Source: Periconia sp. R9002 (taxonomy: Eukaryota; Ascomycota; Dothideomycetes; Pleosporales; Periconiaceae). Taken from it: DNA of 64,000 nt. The translations under genes and the position numbers were made by a program. The notes under the pieces were generated by a model. That model searched no databases. It was not told where the DNA came from and saw nothing but the letters and a program-made list of their open reading frames with translations. The DNA lies in assembly GCA_023627715.1 (NCBI GenBank), contig JAMAHW010000007.1, positions 677,042-741,041 of the forward strand. The letters run 5' to 3'. This document shows positions 12,043 to 23,469 of the stretch, in pieces (within the stretch, counting starts at the first letter, position 1; each line of letters opens with the position of its first letter).

Positions 12043-12913
12043 TTTGCTTTATGTTGTAAGGGAATAAGATAACTCGGTCTGAATTTTTGTAGTCGTGGAA
12101 AATGGACGGCAAATAACCGTGAGTCACTCTAGTACATATCTAGGTCCATGTAGATGTCATTTCATATCCACGTGATGCAATAGGCTTGGTCTGGTGCTGA
12201 TTCTTAGCTATGGACGCTTTATAATCTGCTCACACTACTTGACAGATGGGGATTACATTTGTGGCATGCATTTAGGGTTAGTTTCAGTTCTTATAATACA
12301 GTACATGTAGGTCCTGGTATGCCACAGTCGTCTTCACATAGGTACATGTGTGCACAAGTAACCACATGGACTCCATTTATTAAGGCTAGAAAGCTGATAC
12401 CGGCGAAGCGCGTTTAGATATGTATGATATGTTACTCCGTATCTGTAATTAATAAAATAGGGCGCTTATGGATACTAGGACGTGGCGAACGTGTAGATAG
12501 ATATTTAGATCATGAAACAGAACGTTTCTTACAACTTCAACAGTGAACATTGAGAATGTACATATTACGTCATAACGTATCCCCACATCTTGACAGATCA
12601 TTTCATCGGTTCCACAATTGCCGCCCAGTAACGAGCAGATCCTCACCCCGTTATTCTGAGCATCAAAACTCGTCAGGCTTGTCGGGTTTCGTTATGTGAT
12701 GTGGAGAACAGAGGCAATTGAGTAGATCAAGGTTGGCGGTGATAGTATTGGCAGCGAGGGAGCGATGCCCACAGGAAAACACAGGCCCGGAGTGCCAGAG
12801 AAGGTGATTATATATTGCCAACCAATATGATGGGTATCTTGCCTAATAGATGTAAAAAGTCCGCCATAACGCCCAAACTATGCTTTTTAGTTTTGAGGAA
12901 CGTATTTGAGCTA
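12043..12913. other. Intergenic region between the dehydrogenase start and the THO3 stop
   Basis: Contains the promoter of the leftward dehydrogenase gene and the 3' flank of THO3. I see no coding sequence, RNA gene or clear repeat. Confidence 0.5.
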
Positions 12914-13973
12914 TTAGCCCATACCGCCCACGATCTTCAACCCCTGACTGTCCGCTGAATATGCCAATACGTAGCGAAACGGGTGCCATGCGACATGAGC
13001 CGCTGGTTGTGCCAGGTCAATACTATGTACTATCTCGCCCGTCTCCACATGCGCAATATGTAGTTTTTTATCTTCTTTGTCTTCGACCTTGTCTGCGCCA
13101 GCGGTAACGTAGCTGCCGTCGAAAGAGAAATCCACACTCTTGACCATAGAAGCTGTGAGGTCCAGCGTTCGAACGCATATCCACTCTTGCGTGTCCCATA
13201 TAGAAACCAATGCGTCGCCACCACCTGCCGCCAAGTATTCACCCGATGGTGACATTGTGACGGCAAAGCAGGAGGATGTATGGGCATTGAGGGTGAGGGC
13301 GGTTTCGAACGTTGGATACCGCATTACTTTTACGCATCCATCCCCATTTGTAAGGTAGAGGTGTGAGCCTGACCAGTCGAAGACGCATTGATTCGTTTGT
13401 ACGGGCTGGCGGTGTTCGGTGAGGGGCTTGAGGGCTGCGCGATCGATTGGCACAATGACATTATCCTGTGTGAAATCATGTCAACACAACCTCTAGAAAT
13501 CGGCCCATAGCATAAGGGCTGACCTTTCTCCCCGCGACAATCTCAGTTCCATCAGGCATCCACGCCAACGTGAAGGGCTGCTCTCCAACCTTGACTTCGC
13601 CAACACTTGCTTTCGACCGTACATCCCAAAACCTCACCATCCCATCTGTCCCACAACTCGCCAGTTCATTTTCATTGATGGGGTGGAAAGCAACGCGCTC
13701 CAGAGCTACCGTACCCGGCGTTCCGGGAGTCCGCAGCTCTGTAGAGTTCTTCACATTTGTTCGTTCTGGGTTCCATATGCGCAAGGTTCGATCCAGAGCT
13801 CCAGTTGCGACAAAGCTACCCGATGCATTCCACGAGATCGTACGTATAAAGTGCGAAGAGGAAACGGGGGCGCCGGGACGTAAATTGTCTGTGTAGACCG
13901 AAGTCTTGAGCTTTGCGAAGGCGGGAGAGAATGCGCTTTTTGGGAGCGAGCGGGCGCGTTGCGGGGGTGCCAT
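12914..13973 (-). CDS. THOC3: THO complex subunit 3, WD40 protein (THOC3/Tex1 type)
   Basis: Two exons, 13973-13524 and 13465-12914, joined across a 58-base phase 0 intron; 333 residues. THO/TREX couples transcription to packaging and nuclear export of mRNA. The protein is a beta-propeller of WD40 repeats: visible repeat units include IRTISWNASGSFVATGALDRTLRIW, ELASCGTDGMVRFWD, LAWMPDGTEIVAG, FAVTMSPSGEYLAAGGGDALVSIWD and VKSVDFSFDGSYVTAGA. The residue pattern and length fit THOC3 better than other propellers; in particular the late repeat with LAYSADSQG near the C-terminus is typical. Other WD40 proteins remain a small possibility. The start chosen is the ATG giving MAPPQRARS; an open frame continues upstream but reads as non-protein sequence. 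Confidence 0.85.
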
Positions 13974-14594
13974 TGGCGTGAACGCGTCGAAACAGAGAAT
14001 AGATAAAACTTTGTAAAGAGCCTGAGAAGAAGGAGAAGGAAGTATGAACACCACAAATAAGAAACCTAGTCTAGATAGTTCGCGTTGCTTGGAGTTGCCC
14101 TGGAAGCTTTGATCGAGGCTAGCGATTGTGTGAGGTTGTCCGTGCACGGACTCATAATATCTATTGCCCGTGTACGAGATGTGTCCTACCGTGAGATTTC
14201 CAACATTGAATGATTGTCTGGTAAAAACCGACTATCTAGGAGAGTACCTGGGCTCTGGAGATTGCATGTACGAGAATACTATTTTACACATGACGGCTAC
14301 CCATGTGAACTTGACGGGGACGCGAAGTCAGAGAAATCATGTATGAAGCTTCTACTTTTCATTTTTTTTCTCTATGATTGATTAAAGTAAGTCGAGTTAC
14401 CCTTTTCCAGAGTTGAGAGGTCCTATCTCACACCTGCCCACTCCATATCGATGTTCAGCTCAAGTGCTAGTAACATATGTGTGATCATACCGAATGAAAT
14501 CTATTATAAGTGCATTCCCGATTGAAAGCTTTCAACTGCCCGTTGTTCATGTTGGTTTCCATCTGCGACGAGGAAGCGGCGTACGTGAGGTGTG

Positions 14595-17087
14595 CTACAT
14601 CCTACCCAGGACGCCCCTTACACTTCCCTCAAGTACAACATTTCCCTTTACAGTGGCTTCATTTATTCCAGTGTCACCTCCACTGCCCTCGTTTAGCCAC
14701 CTTTGCAACAAATCGTTGCTCTCCTTGGGTTTGATGCTTTGATCGGCTGTACCAACGGTGACATGTGCCATAGCGTTGACAGTCTCGAACATCAGTTCTT
14801 CGGTGCCGGTGCCGGCTTCAGACTGCAGTTGAAGAGTTGCAGAGCCATTGAGTCGCACCACGAAGCACATAATTCTATCGTCCCAGATCAGGCGCTCCAA
14901 CTGTACACCGCATTTGCCGAGCTCAGGCTCCCAGCTGCCGTTACCTAAAGCTTCTGTGACAGACGAATGGAGCGCATTGAGCTTGTCCCAATATTGCTGA
15001 TTTTGGGAAGCGGAGGCGCGATGTATCAGTGTGACATGAAACTCGTTCTGGACGCGGCGCGTTTGTTGCAGTTGGCGGTAAAATTTTGCAACTTCTGGCC
15101 TCTGGTCACGAAAAATGGTATCGAGGATAGAGCTCACACGCTCGGTAGGAAGACGAACAGAGAAGTACTCCATCTTCGGCTGCTTTTTTGCGCGGGTCTC
15201 GGGATGAAGTCTGTTGCTGTTATTCTGATTGTTGTTGGACTGCGGGGCTTTATTGTTTCCGCTACGAGAAAGATCCATCTTGAAATCAGGCGTGTAGTCA
15301 TTTGTAGCCCATTGAATGGCGTCATCGAGATCAGCAGCAGATGGCATTTCGCGATCTTTAAACAATCCTGGATATGTTTCGTAGAGCTGACTAATGATGT
15401 GCTCCAAATTGTCTCGAGAATCAGCGATGGGATCAAGGTTGATCACGAGATCGAAGTTATCGTCGGGGGCGTCAGAGGGATCCACAGGTTGGAAACGGTG
15501 CATGAAGCCTTCCATTATGCCAATGATCTCCTGTTGACCCTTTGATCCGGCTTGGATAGTCTGATGGTTATCCCCACGATCAAGCACACGCTGTTGTGTC
15601 TTTTGTCGTATGGCATCATAGTTGGAACGATCATGAACATAATGCAACGCTACATATCGGGTGCCGGGGGAGCTCTTGCCAATATCCGTGAATAGTTGTT
15701 CTCGTTCGCGTTTTTGGTGATTGTTGCGGTCCGCGATCACAACGGGCTTGGTAACCAGCAACGAGACGATAGTATCAGCAAAGACCTGGCCACGGCCCTT
15801 CTTCGCTTTAACGTTGTCGTTCTGGAAGTGACCCCATCCAAATAGTTTGACAAGTGCCAAAGCTAGCGTGGTTTTACCACAACCAATGGTTGCGATTGGA
15901 ACAAGGACAATGTTGCGATCAATGTTTTTGGACTCAAGCTCGCCGTTTTGGAGCTCCTGTTGTATAATCTCGGCTCCGGTTGTGCCCCGAGCCTTCAGGA
16001 AGTCTTCACGCAGCTGAATGATGCCATGATTTTGATTGTACCGTTTCGCTAGACCTGGCTCCTGAACAAACCGCCTCCGTGCATACTCGAGATATTCTTT
16101 GGTGATTTGCTGGTGCTTTTTATAACGGGGAGGTTTGCCCGCGATGACGGCCCTTGTGCACTCGCGCCATTGCCGATACATGAGATATGGCTCCTCGAAC
16201 TTGTATTTGAAAAACCAATCTTCCCAGGGCGCGTTCTCTGTCTCTCGCGCTTGACAACGTATGACGAATCCTTCGGTGTCACGACCGTTGTAGTTACCAG
16301 TCTGGGCGACCTTGTCCAAAAACTTCCGCACTTCCTCGATGTCGTCTTCCATAACATACATGACCTTCTTCATTCCCCACTCATCGGCGAACTTGTCGAC
16401 TAGAGGGCCGGGGTAGGTAGCGAATTCAGGGAGATTTAGGTTGATACCATGGATATACAGACCAGCGTCCTCGGGGCCGTAGGCAAGAACATGCTCCTCG
16501 AAATCATCATCGCACAGTTCAGCAACCAGAGTGGCATTCATCTCCCGTAATCGGCGAGCCAGATCTTTCTTCGTCTTACCCACGGTCGCCAAGTGCTTCT
16601 CGACCCATTTTTCGCCAGCGAGAGCATGGCTGAGCTCTGCGTCGCCCCTACCACCTGTGGAATGCTTGCTGCAGACGAGAAGGGTATCATCGTCCAATCC
16701 GGCAATGAAGATTATGCAGCCGTTCTCTTTCACGCTCAGCTCGTAGGGACCGCGAGTATGCTTCGCAACATTGCGCCACTCCGTCTTCCTGACTTCTCCG
16801 TGGTTGAAGAATTTATCGTAACCCCTCACTGCAATCTCATCCTTGCCATCCAGTGTTTTGTAGGTGAAGAGTCCGCGAGCGTATGTGGGCAAACTCTCCT
16901 TTTTGTAGTCCCAATCCGGAATCTTCCAGGAGTCGACAGACCGACCATTGGGGAGAGGGAACGTGTTTTTTCGGCACGAGAAGCCCCCCTTTGCCTTTTT
17001 GCCCTTGTGTGACTCGAGCGAATGGATAAGCTGGCGGACCTGGTTGTGATCCTGCGGCGCGTAGGGAGCCTTTTCGCGGTGCGCCAT
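14595..17087 (-). CDS. TRL1: Fungal tRNA ligase (tRNA splicing and HAC1-type mRNA ligation)
   Basis: Intronless, 830 residues from the ATG at 17087; the frame stays open for about 97 codons further upstream without family resemblance, and 830 is the usual length. The enzyme heals and seals exon halves after tRNA intron removal, and in the unfolded-protein response also joins the HAC1/hacA exons. All three domains are visible. The adenylyltransferase domain has the active-site lysine in KENG (residue 120) and a later EGFVIRC (272-278). The polynucleotide kinase domain has the P-loop ATIGCGKTT (399-407). The cyclic phosphodiesterase domain has two HxT motifs, HVTL (684) and HVTV (775). The stop lies 620 bases beyond the THO3 start. 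Nothing key is missing. Confidence 0.95.
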   Translation of the reverse strand: MAHREKAPYAPQDHNQVRQLIHSLESHKGKKAKGGFSCRKNTFPLPNGRSVDSWKIPDWDYKKESLPTYARGLFTYKTLDGKDEIAVRGYDKFFNHGEVRKTEWRNVAKHTRGPYELSVKENGCIIFIAGLDDDTLLVCSKHSTGGRGDAELSHALAGEKWVEKHLATVGKTKKDLARRLREMNATLVAELCDDDFEEHVLAYGPEDAGLYIHGINLNLPEFATYPGPLVDKFADEWGMKKVMYVMEDDIEEVRKFLDKVAQTGNYNGRDTEGFVIRCQARETENAPWEDWFFKYKFEEPYLMYRQWRECTRAVIAGKPPRYKKHQQITKEYLEYARRRFVQEPGLAKRYNQNHGIIQLREDFLKARGTTGAEIIQQELQNGELESKNIDRNIVLVPIATIGCGKTTLALALVKLFGWGHFQNDNVKAKKGRGQVFADTIVSLLVTKPVVIADRNNHQKREREQLFTDIGKSSPGTRYVALHYVHDRSNYDAIRQKTQQRVLDRGDNHQTIQAGSKGQQEIIGIMEGFMHRFQPVDPSDAPDDNFDLVINLDPIADSRDNLEHIISQLYETYPGLFKDREMPSAADLDDAIQWATNDYTPDFKMDLSRSGNNKAPQSNNNQNNSNRLHPETRAKKQPKMEYFSVRLPTERVSSILDTIFRDQRPEVAKFYRQLQQTRRVQNEFHVTLIHRASASQNQQYWDKLNALHSSVTEALGNGSWEPELGKCGVQLERLIWDDRIMCFVVRLNGSATLQLQSEAGTGTEELMFETVNAMAHVTVGTADQSIKPKESNDLLQRWLNEGSGGDTGINEATVKGNVVLEGSVRGVLGRM

Positions 17088-17809
17088 GGTGGCGGAGGAG
17101 TGCAAGTGGTGTACTCGTGAGGAAATGGCAAGCTTCGGAGGGGTGGTGGTGTGGAATATGAAGTGTTTGGTCACCTGAAGGAGGAGCGGGGAGGGGAGGT
17201 AAATAGTTGGCGGGGTAGTAGGGAAAGCATGAGAGAGGGCGGCGAATTGTCGCAAAGGCGGCATAAGTGGAAGCAACGACACAACACAAGGCGCAGGTGA
17301 TTCAGAATGATGAAGGGCGCGCCTGCTCCTTAGTATCAAGGGCGGAAGGCGCCGTGCGCGATGAGGATCACCGGGCATACAGTAAGTACCATTGGATGAA
17401 TGATTACTTTCACCCAGTCAGAGCTCGTATTCGTAGTTTTGATGTCATTGGTTTTCTCGTGTGGCGCACTTCCAACTGTGGCTGAGCCAGGACAATTACA
17501 TGTACCACGTCGTCAGAACTAACGTTGTTCGTCACCGCAAACGATTGATGACAACTAGGACGAAAGTTTGGAATACGCAAGTTGATCTACAGCCTTGAAG
17601 GCGAGCCCTAGCATTCATTTGTGGAGTTCGGGGTTGGGGACTCTTGCGAGTCTGCTCAAGTTTGGGGAAGTGGCAGGGATGATGGAGGCTCTTATGCACA
17701 GACCATGCCATGGATCGGCTCTGCTCACTCCCAGTGGACGACGACTGCTTATTTTTACTACACGGAACTTTCATCTTCACCCCATACTAATCTTATAACA
17801 CCGCCGACA

Positions 17810-18741
17810 ATGAGTACTTTTGGCGGCCCTGGAGGGGGTCAAAAGATCACAAAGCCAACACCGTGCGTCGTTTCCCCTCTACCAACCCTCACCGAAACAG
17901 GAATACAGTAGCTAACAGTGCATTCACAGTCCCGAACGCGGCTCTTTCCCCCTCGATCATGACGGTCAGTTCACTCGCTTTATCTTGCCATTGCTACCAA
18001 TCCCATCGCCCGCCGTCTTTCCCTTCCATATCAAATCGCACAGTTGCTAAATGGGGCATTCCAGGCGAATGCAAGCACATCATGGCGTCGTATCTGCGAT
18101 GCCTCAAGTCCCATCGCGGCACCAATGACCCCGAATGTCGCAATCTTTCAAAGTCCTACCTATCCTGCCGAATGGACAGGTATGTAGCCAACACTCCCTT
18201 CTCGTCGTTATCCCTGTCCCCCGCCATCTTTCCGAACTCGCCGAATTCGCTCTCTACCTCCCTGCGCTTAAGCTACATCCCTGCTACTGTCTTGCACAGC
18301 GAATAAGAACCTCTTGTGATACCACCCTGTCAAAGTGATCGCGACCGGGTATTTGGGATACGCAGGGTGGGGGGCAGTTTGAAGCAAGGGAGAGATGCGG
18401 TCCCCCTCCATTCTTGATCGAAATCTGAAACGCTGCATCTGATTTAGCTGTCAAATGTGGCACATTCTCCTCATTCGTCGATGGTGTTCCCTTGCTCATA
18501 TCGGTGTCCTTCTGTTGCACCGCCTCGGAAGGAGCCGAGTGATGCGATGTCTTATTTGCTTCCTAAAATAGCTTCCCGGACACAGTGTGCTTGCTGACTT
18601 TTGTTGTAAATGAACAGGAATCTTATGGCCCCTGACTCATTCAAGAACCTAGGGTTCGGGGAGGACGCTGATACCACGGCGTCGACCGACGCTGCAACTG
18701 CAACTTCGTCTCGTCCCCAAGATAACCCGCGCACTTCGTAA
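17810..18741 (+). CDS. COX19: COX19, copper-related assembly factor for cytochrome c oxidase
   Basis: Four exons: 17810-17862, 17930-17964, 18065-18179, 18618-18741; 108 residues. COX19 is a small twin CX9C protein of the cytosol and mitochondrial intermembrane space needed for cytochrome oxidase assembly. The two CX9C motifs are both visible in exon 3: cysteines in ECKHIMASYLRC and in ECRNLSKSYLSC, forming the coiled-coil helix-coiled-coil helix fold imported through the Mia40 pathway. The N-terminal part PPERGSFPLDHDGEC is the family signature and appears only after removing two short introns (phases 2 and 1). The last intron is 438 bases, long for this genome; its end is placed at 18617 because it restores RNLMAPDSFKNLGF. 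The gene is divergent from tRNA ligase, with a shared 720-base promoter region at 17088-17809. Confidence 0.92.
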
Positions 18742-21700
18742 CAGACTCTCCAACGTACGGTTGGAATGAAAGGGACCAACCGATCGGATTATGGTCCGGT
18801 AGTATCCGAACAGCCGAGCATGGAACGCTTTAGACTGTCCCTCCATTCCAGTAGTTCATCTAAGTCATGGTGCTCTGTCTGATTCTGTCAATGTGCGCTG
18901 CGGACCCATCAAAAATAGGGCTGCAGTTTTGACAGGTTTGACGTTGCTTCCACAGCGTCTCCAATGTCTCAACCTCTTAACAAAGACTGACGGAAGATGC
19001 CCAAGGGTTGATGACGATCAACGTTTAGGAAGCGGATATCAGTGGAGATGAAGCGTGGGGTACGGTTACTGTGTTCGACAGTCAGAACAAATCTTTGCAA
19101 GCTGAGGTTATGTAATCACGTCGCGTTTCTGAATAATGCACTGTCTATATACTGGGAGGCAGTATTTGGGGATTTGAATATGACTTAGTTAGGTTCTGTC
19201 AAGAAAGAAATCTTCCCCGCGCGGCAGGGATATATCACTGAGTACAAAAGTTTAATCTTCTGGCCGAAGGTAGTGTTCAGATACCACATCAATAGAGACA
19301 TGAAGGCAAGACTGTCAACAGAAAACAAAGTTGCACAAATCGACGGCGAACACCACATACTCCTTCCCTGCTATATTATACTCCACCTCGGCTGCTGTAC
19401 GCCACCCTCCACCACACACACCGACAAACAATCATGTGTACACAACACCAACGTTCTCGGCAAATCATCTCAAGCTACGAGCACAACCACCACCACCACC
19501 ACCACACTGCAGCCGCCCCATCTAACGAGGTGAGTACACAACCCGCCTGGCCGGAATCTTGCGCTCCGAACCTAGCCGTGAGGTCGTTGTTCCGAACACT
19601 GAGACAAGGGCAAACAAAAACCTGTCTTTCGCCGGTCCTGTCGTGCCGCGTTGCGCCGTTGCGTGCCGATCGGGGGGTGGGTATGAGACATCGATAAGGG
19701 GAGGTTGAGGACTGGTCGTCGGACCAGCCGATCAATCAATCATCTATCGGCCGGTCGGTCGGTTCATCTATCGGCCGCGTTGAATGGGGTGATGTTTCTC
19801 TCTTTCCTGCGCCTATTTTTTCTTTTCTTCCCCTCCTTCGTATTGTTTTTGGGGTGATAAAAAAAGGTAGCGTGCCCGGCAGTGCCGTGCCGTGAATGTG
19901 GCTGAGGCTTTTTGTCAGGCGAGATGTCGAAATGGGGTAGGGGGTGGGTGCTGGTGGTGTAACGTTACTAGGTCGCATGGGCAGGTAGGTATACAGTATA
20001 CGGTATACGCAACAAGGAGAGAGAGGGAGAGAGAGAGAGAAAAGGAAATCACGAGAAGAGAACAAACAAAGGAGTGGGTGGTGTAAGGTATGAGATGTGA
20101 GCGACCGGGCCATCTGTTTTTGGATGTTTGTGACGAATGAGGGTTGTTAGTGGAGGAGGATGAAGAAGAAAAGTTGGTACGACAGTCTGCGGCAGTTCGT
20201 TTCGATTGTCACATTTCATTCGATCTTTGGAGAAAAGCGCGAGGTAGTGGATGATAGTACACAATGGTTCGATGTGTAGGAGCATACCAGGCAGTCACTG
20301 AATAGGAAAATGATTGCGTATGAAAGCTTTTCCGTTCATCCTTACCGCTGAATATATCTGTTGCCTAGTCTGGTCAATCGGAATCGATAGAGGGCGGGGA
20401 TGGGGCTTGATCATCACACATGTTCAGGTATGCTGGAGTCAATGACCAAGATGCTGGGCGAAGACAGGAAGTAATCCTAGAAGGGTAGAATTCAATGCAT
20501 GATATTCGTGACGAACAAGGCGGATTCTAGGATCAAAACATTCTAAACCGTAGCGAGGGGTCAGATACCACGCCAGCCTCCTTCCTGGTTCGAGACTCCC
20601 GAGTGAATTCAAGGCATCCAAGTTCTTGGTTTCCTAAAACTTCGCCATGCAAGTAGTGAATCGAGCATCTTTTCCGGTGAGACGCTAATGACGAAAAGGA
20701 AAGGAAATCCTCCCGGACTATCTATCCAGTTTCGTCCTGATAAGGCGTCGACGAGTGGCTGATTTGGCTTACTCTAGGGTGGTGGTGGCGGAGTAGGTCC
20801 CCAATATGTTGCAGCACAGACGAGTCGATAATAATAACTTATATGGCTCAAGGCAGCAGTCGTCGTCAAACATACTGACATGAGACCTCCAGAAAAACGA
20901 ATAGTCAGTCACAGAGGGAATAGGGAAGGAGGTCATGGTAGCATATATATCATGTACTAAATTGTAGATATGTGGAAAACATACATTGCTTTATGAAATC
21001 CAGGCCAAACCGGCCACTATGTAAAGTGAAGGGAAAATGAGAAGCCCGAAGAGCTGAACAAGTAAATAATCCCGGAAGCAGTCAAGCCTGAATGCGCTCA
21101 AGCGACAGATCCCACAGAACACTCTACCCACGCTTCCGGTATGAAATCAAGGAAAATGAAGGAAAAGCAAATGTGCAAATAAAAAACTTAGTATAAGAGA
21201 GCCCATGTATTAACCCCATAAATGCAATGTAACAACAAGGAAAGCACAACACATATAAGGAAAAATGAAAAAGCAACAACAAGTGCCATAGTCTATGTTC
21301 GAAGAGGCGAAATGCTTCTTCGTGCAGACAAAGCGAACAACGAAACAGGAAACCGCAACAGAGACCCACGCTATAGGCGAAGAACGCCTTGTTGCCAGAC
21401 GAGGCAATGCATAGGGTACTCCAGAGATGATAGTGACGATGAATCCGGTCGGTCGAAACATATTACGCAAAGAGATGGGTATGTCGGTGCAATGGACGCG
21501 CAAACTCAGACTGTCTTGAGGCCAGCAAAGAAGGTCTAAGCTGAATAGACACGTAGAATAGCAGACTGCAGATACGGTGCGCGGGCCCTCTCATCCCAAG
21601 CTGGACTGCTTTGGAAAGAAGTGCACGGTGCATTGTAGCCCGCCAAATACTGTGTCTATGCAGATATATGCGCATGCCAAGCGGGAAAACACATGTGATG

Positions 21701-21780
21701 TGGGTATCGTCGGGGTATCATGATAGGAAATCTGACATATATGCAGAAATGGGACGGCAAAGGACGGGAATCGTGTGGAA
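18742..21780. other. Intergenic region with low-complexity tracts
   Basis: Three kilobases without a supported gene. It holds a CCA/CAC repeat (about 19484-19506), a GA run (about 20017-20041) and a CATCTATCGGCC direct repeat near 19740-19780. The part nearest 21780 should be the 3' UTR of the leftward bHLH gene. One possible first exon at 19434 is listed separately. Confidence 0.5.
19434..19529 (+). CDS. Candidate first exon of an unrecognised gene
   Basis: An ATG at 19434 follows a TATATTATA sequence (about 19372) and an A/C-rich leader of 60 bases, like a normal fungal core promoter. The frame codes 32 residues with a run of six histidines and ends at a good donor, GAG then GTGAGT (19530). 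I could not find a convincing second exon, so this may be a short regulatory RNA leader or chance. Confidence 0.2.
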
Positions 21781-23469
21781 TCAGCCCATATCCATGCCAG
21801 TGTATTCGTCTTCTTCTTTCAGGCTGTTATTGGACCAATACTGTTGCTGATTGTTGTTGATTCCTGTGTTGGAGCCACTGCCTGTACTTTGGATATCTGG
21901 GCTAAGGCTTTGAGGCGAAATCTGGAGAGGGTCGCCAGCCAGATTGGTGTGCTTAGGTACACGTAGACCAGAGCCGGGACCACGGGAATACTTGAAGTTG
22001 CCAAAACCATTCTTCTCGATAGCATCGAGCAACTCCGTTTTCATGCGGCGCTCATCCTCTGTCTGCTCGGTTGGAAACTCCTCGCCAGTGAGCTGACGAA
22101 GCCGAGCGGCCATTTCCTCATTCTGCTGAAGGGTCTTATCTAAGAACCACATGAGATCGCGAGTCCAGCTGACAGCTCCGTTGAGGATGTCTCCCTTGTT
22201 GGGACCTTTGTCTTTGTCTTCAATGGGAAGGCCTTGAGTGATATTGCCTGCAGCACGACGGCCAGTGCCACCAGCTAGAAGAGATGTGGCCTGTGGTGGG
22301 GACATGCCAGTTGCAGTGATTGTCGGGGACAAAGGACCGTTGTTGTTGATGTGCTTTCGAATCTTCTCATCCTCAAGACGGTGCTGCGGGACCAGGCGTG
22401 AAAGGTCATGGATACGCTCATTGATGTTGTCTCTTCGGCGGCGCTCGACCAGATTGTGAGACTCGCGACGGCGTCGCTTCTTTGCGTCTTGGGTTTGACC
22501 AATATCCACTTTGGCTGGAAGGGAAGCATGCTTTGAATGCATGACTTCGGAAATGGGCTGATGATGCATTGTTGCAGCATGAGACGAGTTCGGTGGTGAA
22601 TCAACCCAAGAAGAGGGACCGCTCCCGGGCGTGCCCTCCCACTGACTGGACACGCTTGCCTTGTGGCGATGCATGTTCGTCATGATGGGTTGGGAGGCGA
22701 AATGACCTGAATCTGGAGTGCCCAAGTGAAGAGTGCTCATTGCTGGCGTTTTTGGAGACATTGGGCTACGAGTGTCGGAGCCATTACGGGTCATGGGCGC
22801 AGGCATGCGTCCCCTCAAGGAACTGGCCTGCATACCAGCAGGATAGGCCATACGCTGGGGGGTGCTTTGATATTGGTTGAAATCGAAACCATTAGGATGA
22901 GCAAACGGGCTTTGGATGGGAAGGTCGTCCGGCGTGTTCGAATACATTTGGTTCATATTGCCATGATTGCCAGACACATGGCTGTTGTTGTTTCCAAAGA
23001 AGTTGTCTTGCTGGGTGAAATTGTCGAACCCCTGCTGGTGATCGAAAGTGCCGAGGGAGTCAGCGAGTTCATCGTCAGCAATTCCGGCACCTCCAGGAAT
23101 GTAATTGTTTGAACCTCCAAACTGGTTGTTCAGATTGAGGTTTCCACTCATTGTGAGGTCGGAAGGATTGATTCCACCCGAGTTGTCCTGAGCGGAACCG
23201 AAATGTTGGTTTCCAAAAGGCTGATTCATGTCGAAATTGTTACCGGACATGAATCTGGAATTGAACTGCATGTCATCCACTTCTTCTTTGATGAAAGGTG
23301 TGGGAGATCCAGTCCCGGCCATGTTAAAGATATCGACGTCTAGGCTGTCGTCAGAGTGAGAGTCGAACTGGGGGTCCAGTCTTGAAAAGGTCTTCTGGGG
23401 AGAGTATGAAGAAGGAGGGGTAAAGAGGGCGTCCGCTTGAGGGACAGTCAGTACATCTTCGAAGATCAT
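21781..23469 (-). CDS. Basic helix-loop-helix transcription factor, class B
   Basis: Intronless, 562 residues from the ATG at 23469 (an upstream extension would need a TTG start). The first 320 residues are low complexity, rich in Asn, Gln, Ser and Gly with an acidic segment, as in activation domains. The basic region starts near residue 331: KKRRRRESHNLVERRRRDNI has the His338-Glu342-Arg346 triad that reads CACGTG E-boxes. Helix 1 is NERIHDLSRLV; the loop is unusually long, about 60 residues with a Pro/Thr-rich insert, before helix 2 around DILNGAVSWTRDLMWFLDK (about 430-450), which runs into a leucine-rich coiled coil for dimerisation. Similar proteins in Pezizomycotina are regulators of development or metabolism, but I cannot give a specific name. 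The long gene-free region upstream suggests complex regulation. Confidence 0.85.
   Translation of the reverse strand: MIFEDVLTVPQADALFTPPSSYSPQKTFSRLDPQFDSHSDDSLDVDIFNMAGTGSPTPFIKEEVDDMQFNSRFMSGNNFDMNQPFGNQHFGSAQDNSGGINPSDLTMSGNLNLNNQFGGSNNYIPGGAGIADDELADSLGTFDHQQGFDNFTQQDNFFGNNNSHVSGNHGNMNQMYSNTPDDLPIQSPFAHPNGFDFNQYQSTPQRMAYPAGMQASSLRGRMPAPMTRNGSDTRSPMSPKTPAMSTLHLGTPDSGHFASQPIMTNMHRHKASVSSQWEGTPGSGPSSWVDSPPNSSHAATMHHQPISEVMHSKHASLPAKVDIGQTQDAKKRRRRESHNLVERRRRDNINERIHDLSRLVPQHRLEDEKIRKHINNNGPLSPTITATGMSPPQATSLLAGGTGRRAAGNITQGLPIEDKDKGPNKGDILNGAVSWTRDLMWFLDKTLQQNEEMAARLRQLTGEEFPTEQTEDERRMKTELLDAIEKNGFGNFKYSRGPGSGLRVPKHTNLAGDPLQISPQSLSPDIQSTGSGSNTGINNNQQQYWSNNSLKEEDEYTGMDMG

Noticed and set aside
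17088..17378. 97-residue N-terminal extension of the tRNA ligase
   Set aside because: The frame is open but Pro/Leu/Arg rich without family resemblance; the ATG at 17087 gives the usual length.
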